Below, piece by piece: positions 28,439 to 39,436 of a stretch of DNA of 64,000 nucleotides (position 1 is the stretch's first letter; each line of letters begins with the position of its first letter). The translations under genes were made by a program, and so were the position numbers. The notes beneath the pieces were generated by a model. It did not search any database, was not told where the DNA came from, and worked only from the letters and a program-made list of their open reading frames with translations. The DNA lies in the NCBI RefSeq assembly GCF_014873705.1, contig NZ_JADBDS010000001.1, positions 930,001 through 994,000 of the forward strand, read 5' to 3'. The stretch comes from Mycobacterium sp. OAS707. Its GTDB lineage: Bacteria; Actinomycetota; Actinomycetes; Mycobacteriales; Mycobacteriaceae.

Positions 28439-28556
28439 TTGGCTGCCTATAACCGCAGGTCACAGGCTGTTTTCGGACCGGCCAAGCGGAGAGATGCTCC
28501 CGCCGCCTGTTGTATCGGGCCGACGTGCAGACTACCAAAGATTTCAGGCTGTCTTT

Positions 28557-30032
28557 TCACGCCTCCGCCGTGGCGGCGGCCGCCGCGTGGTCTCTGCCCG
28601 CGCGCAACCGCTGCAGGCTGCGATCGCGGCCGAGCAGTTCCAGCGACTCGAACAACGGTGGGCTGATCGACGCGCCCGTTGCGGCCACCCGGATCGGACC
28701 GAAGGCCTTTCGCGGCTTGAGCGCCAAGTTCTCCAACAGCGCCACCTTGAGCGCAATTTCGATCTTGGCCGTGGTCCATTCCCCGACGTCCTCTAGCGCT
28801 GCGATCGCTGCGTCGAGCACCGGGGCCGCATCACCGCGCAGCTCCTTGCCTGCGGCCTTCTCATCGAGCTGGTATTCGCCGTCGTTGAGGAACTTCAGCA
28901 GATCCCACGCATCGCCGAGCACGACAATTCGCGTCTGCACCAGACTGGCCGCCTCTGCGAACTGCGCGGCGTCCAGACCGGTCTCGTGACCGTGAGCTAG
29001 GAAATACGCGCCAAGGCGTTCGGCGAAATCGTCCGCACTGAGCAGCCGGATGTGTTCGGCGTTGATCGCGTCGGCCTTCTTCTGGTCGAAACGCGCGGGG
29101 TTGGAGTTGACGTTGACGACGTCGAATGCGGCGACCATCTCGTCGAGGCTGAACACGTCGCGATCCTCGGCGATGCCCCAGCCGAGCAACGCCAAGTAGT
29201 TCAACAGACCCTCGGGGATGAAGCCGCGCTCGCGGTGCAGGAACAGATTCGACTGCGGATCACGCTTGGACAGCTTCTTGTTGCCCTCGCCGAGAACGCT
29301 TGGCAGATGCGCGAACTCAGGAACACGCTCGGCCACGCCGATGCGGATCAGCGCCTGGTACAGCGCGATCTGACGCGGCGTCGACGGCAACAGATCCTCA
29401 CCGCGCAGCACATGCGTGATTTTCATGAGTGCATCGTCGACCGGATTGACCAAGGTGTACAACGGATCTCCGCTGGCGCGCGTCAGCGCGAAATCCGGAA
29501 CGGTCCCCGCGGCGAAGGTGGTGTCGCCACGCACGAGGTCGTGCCAGGTGATGTCTTCGTCGGGCATTCGCAACCGCACGACGGGAGCGCGTCCCTCGGC
29601 GACGAACCTTGCCCGTTGCTCATCTGTGAGGGTTCGGTCGAAGTTGTCGTAGCCGAGCTTGGGATTTCGGCCTGCGGCGATATGCCGGGCCTCGACCTCC
29701 CCCGGCGTCGAGAACGCCTCGTAGGCTTCGCCGGCATCAAGCAGTCGCTGCACGATGTCGCGGTAGACGTCACTGCGCTCGGACTGCCGGTACGGCGCAT
29801 ACGGGCCGCCGATATCCGGACCCTCGTCGTAGTTCAGTCCCAGCCAGCTCAGCGCGTCCAGCAACGCCAAATAGCTTTCTTCGCTGTCACGTTCGGCGTC
29901 GGTGTCCTCCAGCCGGAACACGAACGAGCCACCAGTGTGGCGCGCGTACGCCCAATTGAACAACGCGGTGCGGATCAACCCGACGTGCGGCGTGCCCGTG
30001 GGCGACGGGCAGAACCTTACCCTTACGGTCAT
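28557..30032 (-). CDS. gltX: Glutamyl-tRNA synthetase (non-discriminating type)
   Basis: 491 aa from ATG 30032 ([18 protein letters not shown]); the frame runs further upstream but that part overlaps the FAH gene. Class I motifs: [10 protein letters not shown] (HIGH-like) at 9-18 and KLSKRD (KMSKS-like) in the middle. The C-terminal anticodon-binding helical domain follows. With GatCAB present and no glutaminyl-tRNA synthetase seen, it should charge both Glu and Gln tRNAs. The ATG overlaps the stop of the FAH gene by one base (TGATG). Confidence 0.96.
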   Translation of the reverse strand: MTVRVRFCPSPTGTPHVGLIRTALFNWAYARHTGGSFVFRLEDTDAERDSEESYLALLDALSWLGLNYDEGPDIGGPYAPYRQSERSDVYRDIVQRLLDAGEAYEAFSTPGEVEARHIAAGRNPKLGYDNFDRTLTDEQRARFVAEGRAPVVRLRMPDEDITWHDLVRGDTTFAAGTVPDFALTRASGDPLYTLVNPVDDALMKITHVLRGEDLLPSTPRQIALYQALIRIGVAERVPEFAHLPSVLGEGNKKLSKRDPQSNLFLHRERGFIPEGLLNYLALLGWGIAEDRDVFSLDEMVAAFDVVNVNSNPARFDQKKADAINAEHIRLLSADDFAERLGAYFLAHGHETGLDAAQFAEAASLVQTRIVVLGDAWDLLKFLNDGEYQLDEKAAGKELRGDAAPVLDAAIAALEDVGEWTTAKIEIALKVALLENLALKPRKAFGPIRVAATGASISPPLFESLELLGRDRSLQRLRAGRDHAAAAATAEA

Positions 30033-30817
30033 CACTTTCCTTTGCGCACAACAGGATTGCTCAGCGTCCCGATGCCCTCGATGGTAACGCTGACGGTGTC
30101 GCCGTCCTCGATCGGCCCGACACCCTCCGGTGTTCCGGTGAGGATGAGATCGCCGGGCAGCAGAGTCATCACCGCCGAGATCCACTCCACGATTGCGCCG
30201 ATGTCATGAATCATCAGCGACGTTCGGCTGTGCTGCTTGACCTCACCGTTGACCTCGGTGCGCAGATCCAGATCGGTCGGGTCGAGATCGGTGACGATCC
30301 ACGGGCCGATCGGGCAGAAGGTGTCATAGCCCTTCGCGCGGGTCCACTGGCCGTCCTTCTTCTGTTGATCCCGCGCGGTGACGTCGTTGCCGATCGTGTA
30401 TCCGAGGATGTTCTCGGCGGCCCGCGCCGCGGGAACGTCCTTGCACGGGCGCCCGATGACCACGGCCAGTTCGCCTTCGAAGTGCACGGGGTCGGCGTCG
30501 GCAGGCATCTGAATCGGCACGTTCGGACCGATGATCGACGTGTTGGGCTTCATGAAGATCACGGGATCGGGGAAGTCGCCGCCGCCCATCTCTGCGACAT
30601 GGGCGGCATAGTTCTTGCCGATGCAGACCACCTTGCTCGCCAGAATCGGCGCCAGCAGGCGCACATCGGCGAGCGGCCACTGACGACCCGTGAAGTTCGG
30701 CGACCCGAAGGGGTGCTCCGCGATTTCCCTGACGACCGCCTCTGCCGGGTCGTCGATGGGTCCTTCGATGCTGACGAAAGCAACTCCGTCGGGGCTGGCG
30801 ATTCGACCAAGGCGCAT
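30032..30817 (-). CDS. Fumarylacetoacetate-hydrolase family protein
   Basis: 261 aa. FAH-fold hydrolase/isomerase/decarboxylase. [19 protein letters not shown] is followed by [20 protein letters not shown], which carries metal-binding glutamates, and [20 protein letters not shown]. The C-terminus has [21 protein letters not shown]. Substrates in the family are 2-keto dienoates, acylpyruvates or oxaloacetate and cannot be told from sequence. Same position as Rv2993c; translationally coupled to gltX. Confidence 0.92.
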   Translation of the reverse strand: MRLGRIASPDGVAFVSIEGPIDDPAEAVVREIAEHPFGSPNFTGRQWPLADVRLLAPILASKVVCIGKNYAAHVAEMGGGDFPDPVIFMKPNTSIIGPNVPIQMPADADPVHFEGELAVVIGRPCKDVPAARAAENILGYTIGNDVTARDQQKKDGQWTRAKGYDTFCPIGPWIVTDLDPTDLDLRTEVNGEVKQHSRTSLMIHDIGAIVEWISAVMTLLPGDLILTGTPEGVGPIEDGDTVSVTIEGIGTLSNPVVRKGK

Positions 30818-30921
30818 GGTCCCAGCCTAGTGGCCGTGGTCGCGACGCCCGCCTGCGGTCGTCGTCTCACCATCTGGAAAGCTGGTTCAGCATTCTGAGA
30901 TAGCTGTGCGACGATGATCGC

Positions 30922-32115
30922 GTGTCCATCGAGACGATCAGCACAGTGCGGCGCTGGTCGATGCTGGCCATCGCGCTGGGCGCGACGTTGTTCGCGAACG
31001 TGTTCATCAACGGGGCGGCCTTCCTCATCCCGACGCTGCACACCGAACTCGGGCTGGATCTGGCGAAGGCCGGCCTCCTCTCGTCGATGCCGAGCTTCGG
31101 CATGGTGGCGACGCTGATCGCATGGGGCTACCTCGTCGACAGGGTCGGCGAGCGGATCGTGCTGGCGCTGGGTTCGGCGCTGACGGCAGCCGCGGCGTTC
31201 GCAGCGGCGTCGGTGCACTCACTCGTCGCGGTCGGCGCGTTTCTGTTGCTCGGCGGCATGGCGGCGGCAAGCAGCAACTCTGCTAGCGGCCGGCTGGTGG
31301 TCGGATGGTTCCCACCGCAGCAGCGCGGCCTGGTGATGGGCATCCGGCAGACGGCACAGCCGCTGGGAGTCGGGTTGGGAGCGTTGGTGATTCCGCGTCT
31401 TGCGGAAAGCGACGGTGTCTCCGTGGCGTTGCTTTTCCCAGCAGTGGTGTGTGCGGCGTCGGCGGTGGTGTGCGCCGTCGCGGTGATCGATCCGCCACGG
31501 CCACCGCGGCACGAGGCCGACGAAGCCGATCTGGCCAACCCCTATCGGGGCTCATCGGTGTTGTGGCGCATTCATGCCGTGTCGTGCTTGCTGGTGGCGC
31601 CGCAGGTGGTGGTGTGGACGTTCACGTTGGTGTGGCTGATGGCCGACCGCGGTTGGTCGGCCGCGTCGGCGGGCGCGATGGTGACAGGCGCGCAGATACT
31701 CGGTGCCGGTGGACGAATCGCCGCGGGCCGCTGGTCGGACGTGGTTGGCTCGCGACTGCGACCGATCCGCGCCATCGCGCTGGCGGCTGCTGCGGCTATG
31801 GGCCTGTTGGCCCTTACCGACTGGCTGCACTCCCCCGTCAGCGTCGCGGTGATGGTGCTCGCCTCGGTGATCACCGTGTCCGACAACGGGTTAGCGTTCA
31901 CCGCGATCGCGGAGATCGCCGGGCCGTTTTGGAGTGGTCGCGCTCTTGGCACCCAGAACACCAGTCAGTTGCTGACGGCCGGCGTTGCGCCTCCGTTGTT
32001 CGGCGCATTGATCGGCGCCGCGGGATATCCCGTCGCCTTTGCCGTGTGCGCGGTTTTTCCCCTCGTTGCGATACCACTCGTCCCTGTGGATCAGAGACGA
32101 GCAAAGGCACGCTGA
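30922..32115 (+). CDS. MFS-family transporter
   Basis: 397 aa, GTG start. Twelve hydrophobic segments. The loop after helix 2 reads ATLIAWGYLVDRVGERIVLA (MFS motif A-like). The first half contains GMAAASSNSASGRLVVGWFP and GLVMGIRQTAQPLGVGLGAL. Same position as Rv2994. No adjacent regulator reveals the substrate, so export of a small molecule or metabolite uptake are both open. Confidence 0.88.
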   Translation: MSIETISTVRRWSMLAIALGATLFANVFINGAAFLIPTLHTELGLDLAKAGLLSSMPSFGMVATLIAWGYLVDRVGERIVLALGSALTAAAAFAAASVHSLVAVGAFLLLGGMAAASSNSASGRLVVGWFPPQQRGLVMGIRQTAQPLGVGLGALVIPRLAESDGVSVALLFPAVVCAASAVVCAVAVIDPPRPPRHEADEADLANPYRGSSVLWRIHAVSCLLVAPQVVVWTFTLVWLMADRGWSAASAGAMVTGAQILGAGGRIAAGRWSDVVGSRLRPIRAIALAAAAAMGLLALTDWLHSPVSVAVMVLASVITVSDNGLAFTAIAEIAGPFWSGRALGTQNTSQLLTAGVAPPLFGALIGAAGYPVAFAVCAVFPLVAIPLVPVDQRRAKAR

Positions 32116-32129
32116 ACGCCGCCTGAGAG

Positions 32130-32240
32130 TTACCTGGACGTACCCCGCGTTAGGCGCTTTTGCCGCAAGGGATTACAAATCGGCGTTTTAGGCTACTAAC
32201 TAAAGTCGTTGTCCCGCTTCGCTATTTGACGTCCAGGTAA
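32130..32240. repeat. Perfect 12-bp inverted repeat bracketing an 87-bp leader
   Basis: TTACCTGGACGT (32130-32141) and ACGTCCAGGTAA (32229-32240) are exact inverse complements. The right arm abuts the Shine-Dalgarno ggagagg (32241-32247) of the 107-aa secreted-protein gene. The AT-rich middle (32170-32215) contains TAGGCT and TAACTA, possible -10 elements. If transcribed through, the arms could pair and present or hide the ribosome-binding site. Confidence 0.6.
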
Positions 32241-32253
32241 GGAGAGGATCGGT

Positions 32254-32577
32254 ATGAACGTGTCCGTTCCAGCTGTGCTCGCAGCCGGGTTGGCCACTGC
32301 AGGAGTCAGTGTCGCGCTCGCCGGGCCCGCCGCGGCCGCGCCGTCGAGCACGACAAACTCCACCGCGTCGAGCCAACACGTCGTCCGCAATTCCGCCAAA
32401 GCCACGCCGAACGGCGGCACTTCGCACAAGTCGGCGGCATCGTCGTCATCAACGAAAACCTCGTCTGCACCGGGTTCGGCGCCCACGTCAAACAGACGGG
32501 TCTTGTCGTCCGACCCAGGCACGCCGGTCGCCGTCAAGCACCATTGGGGCACACATCACGGCCACGGGCTCTTTTAG
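32254..32577 (+). CDS. Small secreted Ser/Thr-rich protein
   Basis: 107 aa with strong Shine-Dalgarno ggagagg. Signal peptide MNVSVPAVLAAGLATAGVSV then ALAGPAAAA with a likely AxA cleavage at about residue 29. The mature ~78 residues are low complexity (Ser, Thr, Ala, Lys, Pro), ending in a His-rich motif (KHHWGTHHGHGLF) that could bind metal. No family recognised. Convergent with the membrane-protein gene at 32586. Confidence 0.75.
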   Translation: MNVSVPAVLAAGLATAGVSVALAGPAAAAPSSTTNSTASSQHVVRNSAKATPNGGTSHKSAASSSSTKTSSAPGSAPTSNRRVLSSDPGTPVAVKHHWGTHHGHGLF

Positions 32578-32585
32578 CCCGCCGG

Positions 32586-33167
32586 TTACGCGCTCGACTG
32601 CCGCGGAAGGATCAGCAGTGCGGCAACAAGAAAGCACAGCGCCCCGACGAAGGTGCCGACGTTCGCGAGCAGCGCATCCTCGGTGACCCCCGATTTCGTG
32701 ACGAAGGCGGCTAAGGCGGATACGCCGAACGCGAGGCAGCCGATCATGTTGATCCACTCCGCCTGCCAGTCTCGGGATTTCAGCTCGAAGATCCCCACGA
32801 CCGCGGTCACCGCGACGACCCCGAGCGCGCCGCTCACCAGAAACGCCAGCGATCCGACAAAGTCCGGCGCCCACACCAAACGTCGCTCCGGCTTCACCGC
32901 GTGAGCCCACAACGAGGCCCCGGTGCTGATGTTGAACAGGATCGTCCCGGCGAATTGCGCGGCCGCCGAGAGCCATCCGATGCGCAGCGCCGGTCCGGAC
33001 AGCACCAACTGCATCCATCCCGCGGTGGTGAAAAACCAGGAGCCGACGAAACACAACAGGTTGACGAGCCCCGCACCTGCGACGGCGGACACCCCCGGCA
33101 ACGTGGCGATCGCGAACAATGTCGAACCGACCGCGAACAGCCAGCACTGCCGAGACAGTGTCGCCAC
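32586..33167 (-). CDS. Five- to six-helix membrane protein of unknown function
   Basis: 193 aa, GTG start 9 bp after the leuB stop, so probably cotranscribed with leuB. Hydrophobic segments at about 5-25, 30-55, 62-80, 100-122, 135-155 and 165-188. WLFAVGSTLFAIATLPG and LLCFVGSWFFTTAGWMQL faintly resemble YrhK-type membrane proteins, a low-confidence match. Conserved polar residues are few. Confidence 0.7.
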   Translation of the reverse strand: MATLSRQCWLFAVGSTLFAIATLPGVSAVAGAGLVNLLCFVGSWFFTTAGWMQLVLSGPALRIGWLSAAAQFAGTILFNISTGASLWAHAVKPERRLVWAPDFVGSLAFLVSGALGVVAVTAVVGIFELKSRDWQAEWINMIGCLAFGVSALAAFVTKSGVTEDALLANVGTFVGALCFLVAALLILPRQSSA

Positions 33168-33176
33168 TTCGCCGAC

Positions 33177-34187
33177 CTAGAGGCCCGCCGCGATCCGCTC
33201 GCCGACCTCTGAGGTGGACATCTTCTGGTCGCCGCGGGTGGCAAGGTGTTGCTCGACGGCCTTGTCGATGCGGGCCGCAGCGTCGTGTTCGCCGACATGG
33301 GACAGCAACAGCGCGACCGACATGATCGCCGCGGTCGGGTCCGCGATGCCCTGGCCCGCGATATCCGGCGCGCTGCCGTGCACCGGTTCGAACATGGACG
33401 GATTGGTCCGCGTCGCGTCGATGTTGCCGCTCGCGGCAAGCCCGATGCCACCGCACACGGCCGCAGCGAGGTCGGTGATGATGTCGCCGAACAGGTTGTC
33501 GGTCACGATCACGTCGAACCGGCCCGGATCGGTGACGAGGTGAATCGTCGCCGCATCCACGTGCTGATAGGCGATTTCGACGTCGGGGTACTCGGAGGCG
33601 ATCTCCTGCACGGTGCGCCACCACAGTGCGCCTGCAAACGTCAGCACGTTGTTCTTGTGCACAAGCGTGAGATGCTTGCGGCGCTGCTGGGCGCGGCGGA
33701 ACGCGTCATGCACCACGCGCTGCACGCCGAACGCCGTGTTGACGCTGACCTCGGTGGCGATCTCGTTGGGCGTGCCGACGCGAATGGCCCCACCGTTTCC
33801 GGTGTACGGACCCTCGGTGCCCTCGCGGACCACGACGAAATCGATGTCGGGGTTGCCCGCCAGCGGGCTGGCGACGCCTGGATACAGCCGCGAGGGACGC
33901 AGATTCACGTGGTGGTCGAGCGCGAACCGAATACGCAGCAGCAGGCCACGTTCCAGCACACCGCTGGGCACCGACGGATCACCGATGGCACCGAGCAGGA
34001 TCGCGTCGTGTGCCCGCAGCTCGTCGATCACCGAGTCGGGTAACACCTCGCCGGTCGCGTGGTAGCGCCGCGCGCCGAGGTCGTAGTTGGTCTTTTCGAC
34101 GCCCGGCACGACCGCGTCGAGCACCTTTAGCGCCTCGCCTACGACCTCGGGGCCGATACCGTCGCCGGCAATGATCGCCAGTTTCAC
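33177..34187 (-). CDS. leuB: 3-isopropylmalate dehydrogenase
   Basis: 336 aa, the short actinobacterial form. Oxidative decarboxylation of 3-isopropylmalate in leucine synthesis. [20 protein letters not shown] at the start, the Arg-rich substrate region, [20 protein letters not shown] with metal-binding aspartates, and [20 protein letters not shown]. Its ATG overlaps the serA stop by four bases, coupling leucine and serine synthesis in one transcript, as in Rv2995c-Rv2996c. Confidence 0.97.
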   Translation of the reverse strand: MKLAIIAGDGIGPEVVGEALKVLDAVVPGVEKTNYDLGARRYHATGEVLPDSVIDELRAHDAILLGAIGDPSVPSGVLERGLLLRIRFALDHHVNLRPSRLYPGVASPLAGNPDIDFVVVREGTEGPYTGNGGAIRVGTPNEIATEVSVNTAFGVQRVVHDAFRRAQQRRKHLTLVHKNNVLTFAGALWWRTVQEIASEYPDVEIAYQHVDAATIHLVTDPGRFDVIVTDNLFGDIITDLAAAVCGGIGLAASGNIDATRTNPSMFEPVHGSAPDIAGQGIADPTAAIMSVALLLSHVGEHDAAARIDKAVEQHLATRGDQKMSTSEVGERIAAGL

Positions 34188-35770
34188 GAAAGGTCCACCA
34201 CTTCCAGAAGTTTGGCGCCGACGGCCTGGGTGATCGCGGCGCGAACGTCGGCGGGCACTTCGCGGTCGATGCGCAGCAGGATCGTCGCACCCGGCCCTTC
34301 GGCGTCCTCACTCAATTGCGCAGCGTGAATGTTGATGTCAGCGGCGCCCAGCAGGGTGCCGATCTTGCCGAGTGTGCCGGGCTGATCGACGTAGTTGACG
34401 ATCAAATAGACACCCTCGGCGCGCAGATCGAAGTTGCGGCCGTTGATCTGGACGATCTTCTCGACCTGCTGCGGTCCCGACAGCGCACCGGCGACGTTGG
34501 CCACTGACCCGTCGCCGTAGACGGCGCGGACGTCGACCACGCTGCGGTGGTTGGGACTTTCGGTGGCCGTGCTGATGTCGGCCTCCACTCCACGCTCGGC
34601 GGCCAGCGCAGGCGCATTGACGAACGTCACCGGATCTTCGATTACGGCGGAGAACAGTCCCCGTAACGCCGAAAGTCGTAGCACCTCAACGTCTTCCGAC
34701 GCCAGTTCGCCGCGCACCTGCACCGACAACGACACGGGCAGCTCGCTGCACAGCACACCGACGAGCACGCCGAGCTTGCGGACCAGATCGAGCCAGGGCG
34801 CCACTTCCTCACCGACGACCCCACCGCCGACGTTGACGGCGTCTGGTACGAATTCGCCGGCCAGCGCAAGCTTCACACTCTCCGCGACGTCGGTGCCGGC
34901 GCGGTCCTGCGCCTCGCCGGTCGAGGCCCCGAGGTGCGGCGTGACGACGACCTGCGGCAGCTCGAACAGCGGGCTGTCGGTGGTCGGCTCGGTGGCGAAC
35001 ACGTCGATGCCCGCAGCGCGGACATGTCCGGAGCGGACCGCGTCGGCCAGCGCTTCCTCGTCGACCAGTCCACCGCGAGCGGCGTTGACGATGATCACGC
35101 CCGGCTTGGTCTTGGCCAGCGCTTCCTTGCCGATCAGCCCGGCGGTCTCCGGGGTCTTCGGCAGATGCACGGAAATGAAGTCCGACCGGCTCAGCAGTTC
35201 GTCGAGGGTCAGCAGCTCGATCCCGAGCTGCGCGGCCCGCGCAGCCGACACATAGGGGTCATACGCCACGACATGCGTGCCGAACGCGGCCAGTCGCTGC
35301 GCCACCAGCTGACCGATGCGGCCCAGGCCGACCACGCCAACTGTCTTGCCGAAGATCTCGGTGCCGGAGAACTTGGACCGCTTCCAGGTGTGCTCGCGCA
35401 GCGATGCGTCAGCCGCGGGGATCTCCCTTGCCGCGGCGAGCATCAACGCCACCGCATGCTCGGCGGCACTATGGATATTCGACGTCGGGGCGTTGACCAC
35501 CAGCACGCCACGGGCAGTCGCTGCGTCGACGTCGACGTTGTCCAGGCCGACGCCCGCGCGGGCGACGATCTTGAGCTTGGACCCTGCGGCCAGCACCTCG
35601 GCATCGACGGTGGTCGCCGAGCGCACCAACAGCGCGTCGGCCTCCGGCACCGCGGCCAGCAGCTTCTCTCGGTCCGGGCCGTCCACCCAGCGGACCTCTA
35701 CCTGGTCACCAAGTGCGGCGACGGTCGATTCAGCCAGTTTGTCGGCGATCAGTACAACGGGAAGGCTCAC
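34184..35770 (-). CDS. serA: D-3-phosphoglycerate dehydrogenase
   Basis: 528 aa from GTG 35770 ([16 protein letters not shown]), giving the length of M. tuberculosis SerA1; a GTG 6 bp upstream is the alternative. First step of serine synthesis. [20 protein letters not shown] is the NAD-binding motif; [16 protein letters not shown] and the catalytic His in [20 protein letters not shown] follow. The C-terminus has the intervening domain and an ACT domain ([20 protein letters not shown]) for serine feedback. First gene of serA-leuB. Confidence 0.96.
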   Translation of the reverse strand: MSLPVVLIADKLAESTVAALGDQVEVRWVDGPDREKLLAAVPEADALLVRSATTVDAEVLAAGSKLKIVARAGVGLDNVDVDAATARGVLVVNAPTSNIHSAAEHAVALMLAAAREIPAADASLREHTWKRSKFSGTEIFGKTVGVVGLGRIGQLVAQRLAAFGTHVVAYDPYVSAARAAQLGIELLTLDELLSRSDFISVHLPKTPETAGLIGKEALAKTKPGVIIVNAARGGLVDEEALADAVRSGHVRAAGIDVFATEPTTDSPLFELPQVVVTPHLGASTGEAQDRAGTDVAESVKLALAGEFVPDAVNVGGGVVGEEVAPWLDLVRKLGVLVGVLCSELPVSLSVQVRGELASEDVEVLRLSALRGLFSAVIEDPVTFVNAPALAAERGVEADISTATESPNHRSVVDVRAVYGDGSVANVAGALSGPQQVEKIVQINGRNFDLRAEGVYLIVNYVDQPGTLGKIGTLLGAADINIHAAQLSEDAEGPGATILLRIDREVPADVRAAITQAVGAKLLEVVDLS

Positions 35771-35784
35771 GCCCACACAGCGTA

Positions 35785-37236
35785 GTGGGCTTGAATCATG
35801 AGGTGGACGTCACCGTCGTAGGTAGTGGACCCAACGGCCTGGCGGCCGCCGTCATCTGCGCCAGAGCCGGTCTTTCAGTGCAGGTATTCGAGGCGCAGCC
35901 AACTCTGGGCGGCGGCGCGCGCACGCTGGCTGATCCCGAGTTTCCCGGGGTCAGCCACGACATCTGTTCGGCCGTGCATCCGCTGGCATTGGCATCGCCG
36001 TTTCTGGCGGCGTTCGATCTGCCGGCCCGCGGTGTGACGGTGACGGCGCCGCAGGTGTCCTACGCCAACCCCCTTCCTGGGCGCCCCGCCGCGGTGGGCT
36101 ACCACGATCTGGACCGCACGTGCGCGGAGCTGACCGACGGGCAGTCTTGGCGTCGACTGCTGGGTCCGCTTGTCGAGCGCGACGCCTCGGTGCTCAAGGT
36201 GTTGCTCGGCGACAAACGCTCTATTCCGACCACCGATCTGATCGCCGCGGTACAGGTGGCCAGCCGACTGGTCGAGCAGGGCACGCCTGCCTGGCGGGCG
36301 TTGGCGGGGACGGATGCTCGCGCTTTGTTCACCGGTGTTGCGGCGCATACGATTTCACAGATGCCGTCGCTGGTCTCTTCCGGCGCAGGGCTGATGCTGG
36401 CCACCTTGGCGCACACGGTCGGTTGGCCGATACCGGCTGGCGGTAGCCAAGCCATTCCAGACGCGCTCATTGCCGACCTGCAAGCCCACGGCGGCACGGT
36501 GACCTCGGGTGTGGAGATCACCAAACCTCCTTCGGGTGTGGTGCTTTACGACACCGCACCGACAGCGCTGCTGTCCATCTACGGTGACCGGCTGCCGTCG
36601 CGGTATGCAAAGGCGTTGCAGCGCTACCGTTTCGGGCCAGGAGTGGCGAAGGTCGATTTCGTGCTGTCCGATGAGATCCCCTGGGTCGACCCGCGGCTGG
36701 CCGAGGCTCCGACACTGCACATGGGCGGCACCCGCGAGCAGATGGCGCACGCCGAGGCCGAAGCCGCAGCCGGCCGCCACCCGGAATGGCCGATGGTGCT
36801 GGCCGCGCTGCCGCATCTGGTCGATCCCGGCCGCATCGATGCAGCTGGCCGGCGGCCGTTGTGGACGTACGCGCATGTGCCATCGGGCTCGACTGTGGAC
36901 CAAAGCGAAACTGTCACAAAGGTTTTCGAGCGTTTCGCCCCGGGCTTCCGCGATGTCGTGGTGGCGGTCCGGTCGGTGCCTGCCGCACGGTTGGCCGATC
37001 ACAACGCCAATCTGGTCGGTGGCGACATCGGGGTGGGCGGCAACACACTGTTTCACGCGCTGGCGGGCCCGACGCCGCGGCTCAACCCATGGAGCACACC
37101 GATTCCCAAGGCGTATCTGTGCTCGTCGGCGACGCCACCGGGCGGCGGCGTGCACGGCATGTCGGGCTACTACGCGGCGCGCACGGTGTTGCGCCGCGAG
37201 TTCGGTATCAAGAAGCTGCCTAAACTCTCGCCATGA
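35785..37236 (+). CDS. Phytoene-dehydrogenase/carotenoid-oxidoreductase-like FAD protein
   Basis: About 483 aa from GTG 35785; TTG 35791 is equally possible and neither has a strong ribosome-binding site. The N-terminal FAD dinucleotide motif DVTVVGSGPNGLAAAVICAR is followed by GGGARTLADPEFPGVSHDIC. The end has GGDIGVGGNTLFHALAGP and ATPPGGGVHGMSGYYAARTV, typical of the NAD(P)/FAD-dependent amine oxidase/CrtI superfamily. Same position as Rv2997. No carotenoid genes nearby, so the substrate is unknown. Overlaps wrbA by four bases. Confidence 0.87.
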   Translation: MGLNHEVDVTVVGSGPNGLAAAVICARAGLSVQVFEAQPTLGGGARTLADPEFPGVSHDICSAVHPLALASPFLAAFDLPARGVTVTAPQVSYANPLPGRPAAVGYHDLDRTCAELTDGQSWRRLLGPLVERDASVLKVLLGDKRSIPTTDLIAAVQVASRLVEQGTPAWRALAGTDARALFTGVAAHTISQMPSLVSSGAGLMLATLAHTVGWPIPAGGSQAIPDALIADLQAHGGTVTSGVEITKPPSGVVLYDTAPTALLSIYGDRLPSRYAKALQRYRFGPGVAKVDFVLSDEIPWVDPRLAEAPTLHMGGTREQMAHAEAEAAAGRHPEWPMVLAALPHLVDPGRIDAAGRRPLWTYAHVPSGSTVDQSETVTKVFERFAPGFRDVVVAVRSVPAARLADHNANLVGGDIGVGGNTLFHALAGPTPRLNPWSTPIPKAYLCSSATPPGGGVHGMSGYYAARTVLRREFGIKKLPKLSP

Positions 37237-37832
37237 CGAAACTCGCGGTCATCTACTACTCCGCTACCGGGCACGGCACCACGATGGCGCAGCGCATCGC
37301 GGCGGCGGCCCAGTCAGCAGGTGCCGAGGTGCGCGTCCGTCCGGTCGCCGAAACCCGCGACCCCGCGTCGTTCGCGCAGAATCCCGCGTGGACGGCGAAC
37401 TACGAAGCCATCAAGGACCTGCCACACGCGACCGGCGACGACATCGTGTGGGCCGACGCGGTGATCTTCGGCTCGCCGACCCGATTCGGTTCGGTTGCTT
37501 CGCAATTGCGCGACTTCCTCGACTCGCTCGGCGGCCTGTGGTCGCAGGGCAAGCTGGCCGACAAGGTTTACGCCGGCTTCACGTCGACGAACACCGCACA
37601 CGGTGGCCAGGAGACCACACTGCTCACGCTCTACATCACGCTGATGCACTTCGGCGGCATCATCGTCGCCCCGGGGTACACCGATGCGCTGAAGTTCATC
37701 GACGGAAACCCGTACGGCGCGAGCGTCATCGCCGACCACGACAACATCAGCGAGTTCGACGACGCAACGAACAACGCGCTCGACCATTTGGCCAAGCGCG
37801 TTGTCGCGGTCGCAGATCGCCTTACTTCTTAG
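37233..37832 (+). CDS. WrbA-like NAD(P)H:quinone oxidoreductase (type IV flavodoxin fold)
   Basis: 199 aa. FMN-phosphate loop VIYYSATGHGTTMAQRIAAA at 6-25, then DAVIFGSPTRFGSVASQLRD and FTSTNTAHGGQETTLLTLYI, the WrbA pattern. Reduces quinones by two electrons, avoiding semiquinone radicals. Its ATG overlaps the stop of the upstream FAD protein (ATGA), suggesting the two flavoproteins act together. Confidence 0.9.
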   Translation: MTKLAVIYYSATGHGTTMAQRIAAAAQSAGAEVRVRPVAETRDPASFAQNPAWTANYEAIKDLPHATGDDIVWADAVIFGSPTRFGSVASQLRDFLDSLGGLWSQGKLADKVYAGFTSTNTAHGGQETTLLTLYITLMHFGGIIVAPGYTDALKFIDGNPYGASVIADHDNISEFDDATNNALDHLAKRVVAVADRLTS

Positions 37833-37834
37833 CG

Positions 37835-37879
37835 GTTGTGTGCACTTTGTGGCGCTGAGCGCAAACAACTGCACACAAC
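37835..37879. terminator. Strong hairpin between convergent wrbA-like gene and ilvC
   Basis: GTTGTGTGCA (37835-37844) and TGCACACAAC (37870-37879) are perfect inverse copies. Inside, GCGC-TGA-GCGC gives a second stem segment. It lies exactly between the two stop codons, as expected for a bidirectional terminator. No T-run. Confidence 0.65.
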
Positions 37880-37883
37880 TCGA

Positions 37884-38906
<1,023 letters not shown>

Positions 38907-38929
38907 TTATCTCGTAACTGACTTGGGGC

Positions 38930-39436
38930 TTACTTGGCGGTGCCGATGCCGCGCGGACCGCGCGACAGCGAAACCACACCGGACTGGACGAGCTCACGAA
39001 TGCCATACGGCTCCAGCACCCGCAGCAGCGCCTCCAGCTTCTCGGGAGTGCCGGTTGTCTCGATGATCAACGACTCCGTAGACACATCAACCACTTTGGC
39101 GCGGAAAAGATTCACCGCCTCGATGACCTGACTGCGGGTGGCGGCATCAGCGCGCACCTTGATCAGCGCGAGTTCGCGGTCGACGGAGTTGTCGGGCTCC
39201 TGCTCGACGATCTTGATCACGTTGACGAGCTTGTTGAGCTGCTTGGTGATCTGCTCGAGCGGTGAGTCCTCGACGCTGACGACGATCGTCATCCGCGACA
39301 TGTCCTTCTGCTCGGTCGCACCAACAGCCAGCGACTGGATATTGAAGCCGCGCCGCGAGAACAGCGACGCCACGCGCGCGAGCACGCCGGGTTTGTCTTC
39401 GACCAGAACGCTCAAGGTGTGAGTGGAAACGGTCAT
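38930..39436 (-). CDS. ilvH: Acetolactate synthase, regulatory (small) subunit
   Basis: 168 aa from ATG 39436 ([20 protein letters not shown]). N-terminal ACT domain (LARVASLFSRRGFNIQSLAV) binds valine for feedback; C-terminal ACT-like domain 80-165. The ATG overlaps the ilvB stop by one base (TGATG), giving balanced subunit synthesis. Called ilvN in M. tuberculosis (Rv3002c). Confidence 0.96.
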   Translation of the reverse strand: MTVSTHTLSVLVEDKPGVLARVASLFSRRGFNIQSLAVGATEQKDMSRMTIVVSVEDSPLEQITKQLNKLVNVIKIVEQEPDNSVDRELALIKVRADAATRSQVIEAVNLFRAKVVDVSTESLIIETTGTPEKLEALLRVLEPYGIRELVQSGVVSLSRGPRGIGTAK

